This document shows positions 62,874 to 64,000 of a stretch of 64,000 nucleotides of DNA, piece after piece. The notes beneath the pieces were generated by a model. The model was given only the letters and a program-made list of their open reading frames with translations, was not told where the DNA came from and searched no databases. Location: contig NZ_BCNM01000014.1 in the NCBI RefSeq assembly GCF_001514495.1, forward strand, positions 1-64,000, read 5' to 3'. Origin of the DNA: Paenibacillus pabuli NBRC 13638 (GTDB lineage: Bacteria > Bacillota > Bacilli > Paenibacillales > Paenibacillaceae). The number at the start of each line of letters is the position of its first letter. The stretch's first letter is position 1. A program made the translations under genes and the position numbers.

Positions 62874-63743
62874 CTATTCTTTGACGGCTCCTAATACAAT
62901 CCCCTTCACGAAATAACGTTGTAAAAAAGGATAGACCAAAATGATCGGCAGCGTGCTGACAAAAATTTGAGCTGCTTTGATGCTTTGTTCGGACATTGCG
63001 GCAACCTCGGATTGGCTCATCGCCATATTTTGCATATTGCTCTGCACGACAACGGTCTGCAGGAACGAAGCCAGCGGATACTTACTCGCATCCGACATGT
63101 ACAAAATTCCGTCAAACCAGGAATTCCAGTGCCCCACCATAATGAACAAGGATACGGTTGCTATGCCGGGCAGAGATAATGGCAAATATATTTTGCTGAG
63201 GATTACGAAAAAGGACGCTCCGTCAATGAATGCTGCTTCTTCCAAGGCTTTTGGAATTGTTTTGAAGAAATTAACGAGAAGAATCAGATTATACGCACCG
63301 AAAGCTCCCGGAAGCACAAGTGCCCAAATGGTGTCCTTCAATCCAAGGGCTGTGATCAAAATGTAAGAAGGGATCAATCCTCCTGAGAAGAGCATGGTGA
63401 ATATAAAAAACCACATGAGCATGTTGCGGCCCCGGAATTCCTTGGACAGGGCATAACCTGCACAGATAAGGATGAACATGCTGATGCACGTACCCAGAAC
63501 CGTTCGAATGATGGATGTCAGCATGGCACCGTTGAAATTGGAATTGTTAAACGTTTTGATATAGGCATCCACATTGAACCCGACCGGCCAAAATGACACC
63601 ATATTACCGCTAATGGCCGCTTTGCTGCTGAGCGATTGCGCCAATAGATGAAGCAGTGGTAGGAAACACGCCAGCCCCGCCAGTATCATGAACGCGTAAT
63701 TAAAATAGGAGAATACTCGATAGCCCGTCGTTTTATGGTACAT
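62874..63743 (-). CDS. LplC/YtcP-type carbohydrate ABC permease
   Basis: 289 residues with six helices (first FNYAFMILAGLACFLPLLHL) and docking loop KTIPKALEEAAFIDGASFFV; ends QRYFVKGIVLGAVKE as in the family. RBS AAGGAGGGAG. It is 18 bp downstream of the LplB partner and upstream of the element and the binding-protein gene. Confidence 0.92.
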   Translation of the reverse strand: MYHKTTGYRVFSYFNYAFMILAGLACFLPLLHLLAQSLSSKAAISGNMVSFWPVGFNVDAYIKTFNNSNFNGAMLTSIIRTVLGTCISMFILICAGYALSKEFRGRNMLMWFFIFTMLFSGGLIPSYILITALGLKDTIWALVLPGAFGAYNLILLVNFFKTIPKALEEAAFIDGASFFVILSKIYLPLSLPGIATVSLFIMVGHWNSWFDGILYMSDASKYPLASFLQTVVVQSNMQNMAMSQSEVAAMSEQSIKAAQIFVSTLPIILVYPFLQRYFVKGIVLGAVKE

Positions 63744-63761
63744 GATCCATCTCCCTCCTTG

Positions 63762-64000
63762 TTAGAATATTTTGTAATTGGCGTATTTATAGGCCAGCCT
63801 GTAAGAGACAACGATCAAGATCAAACTGATCCCCGATTTGAACAATCCTACTGCTGTCCCGAAGCCGTATTGCCCGTTTAACAAGGATGAACGGTAGACA
63901 TAGGTGTCAATGATATCTCCTGTACTATAGACAAGCGGATTGTACAGGTTGAAGACCTGATCAAAGCCCGCATCCAGAATATTACCTAGACTCAGCGTAG
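63762..64000 (-). CDS. LplB-type carbohydrate ABC permease, partial
   Basis: Only the C-terminal 78 residues lie in the window; the gene continues beyond base 64000. The translation LGNILDAGFDQVFNLYNPLV, then DIIDTYVYR and QYGFGTAVGLFKSGISLILI, is clearly collinear with the permease at 29582-30472 (GNVLNAGFDQIYNLYSPVVY). The stop is at 63762, directly before LplC. It forms the heterodimeric channel with that gene. Confidence 0.9.
   Translation of the reverse strand, partial: TLSLGNILDAGFDQVFNLYNPLVYSTGDIIDTYVYRSSLLNGQYGFGTAVGLFKSGISLILIVVSYRLAYKYANYKIF

Overview
The window looks like chromosomal DNA of a Paenibacillus-type member of the Bacillota. This is inferred from strong AGGAGG-type ribosome binding sites, several LplABC-type sugar ABC systems with YesM/YesN-like control, an SLH-anchored glycosidase, a YjcZ-type spore peptide, a PyrR-type attenuator and two copies of a small inverted-repeat element. 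It is an accessory, catabolic and regulatory region. I see no rRNA, tRNA, CRISPR array, prophage or intact transposase gene.

Layout. 1-5.2 kb: methionine aminopeptidase; three small regulator/oxidoreductase modules (TetR with an NmrA-like reductase, MerR with an SDR); a VOC protein; a basic Gly-rich protein of unknown function. 5.2-12.5 kb: one tightly overlapping minus-strand operon, visibly richer in G+C than its flanks. It encodes a small unknown protein, a PHP metallohydrolase, a glycerophosphodiesterase-like enzyme, a LacI regulator and a complete ABC importer. Its far end abuts the truncated 3' end of another gene. 12.8-18.5 kb: a second importer of the same broad class (binding protein, fused permease, ATPase) with a PPP-type phosphoesterase and a divergent LysR regulator. 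18.5-25 kb: an oxidoreductase remnant, a PRISE-like reductase, HxlR and LysR regulators, a MetX-like hydrolase, and an AraC regulator with a GH27 alpha-galactosidase. 25-35 kb: an SLH/GH3 glycosidase divergent from an LplABC importer, followed by convergent YesM/YesN genes. 35-38 kb: DedA, a SAM methyltransferase and a two-component pair in one operon, with a direct-repeat regulator site upstream. 38-43 kb: a YjcZ peptide, a secreted serine hydrolase, and an AgrC/AgrA-like pair. 43-48.5 kb: pdxS divergent from pdxR, then codBA behind a PyrR-type attenuator. 48.7-55 kb: a membrane protein, an acetoacetate decarboxylase-like plus ketopantoate reductase-like pair with a LysR regulator, and a GH4 enzyme with an AraC regulator. 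55-58 kb: a DinG-like helicase and a DinB-fold protein. 58-64 kb: a second LplABC importer operon carrying two GH43 enzymes, cut by the window end.

How the genes work together. The repeated theme is import of a small molecule coupled to one or more hydrolases and a dedicated regulator. The two adjacent systems at 5.2-17.4 kb both pair a spermidine/iron/phosphonate-class importer with phosphoesterase-like enzymes, so scavenging of phosphate esters is my best inference. The 25-35 kb and 58-64 kb systems fit oligosaccharide use. The least familiar assemblies are the 5.2-12.5 kb operon and the DedA/methyltransferase/two-component operon.
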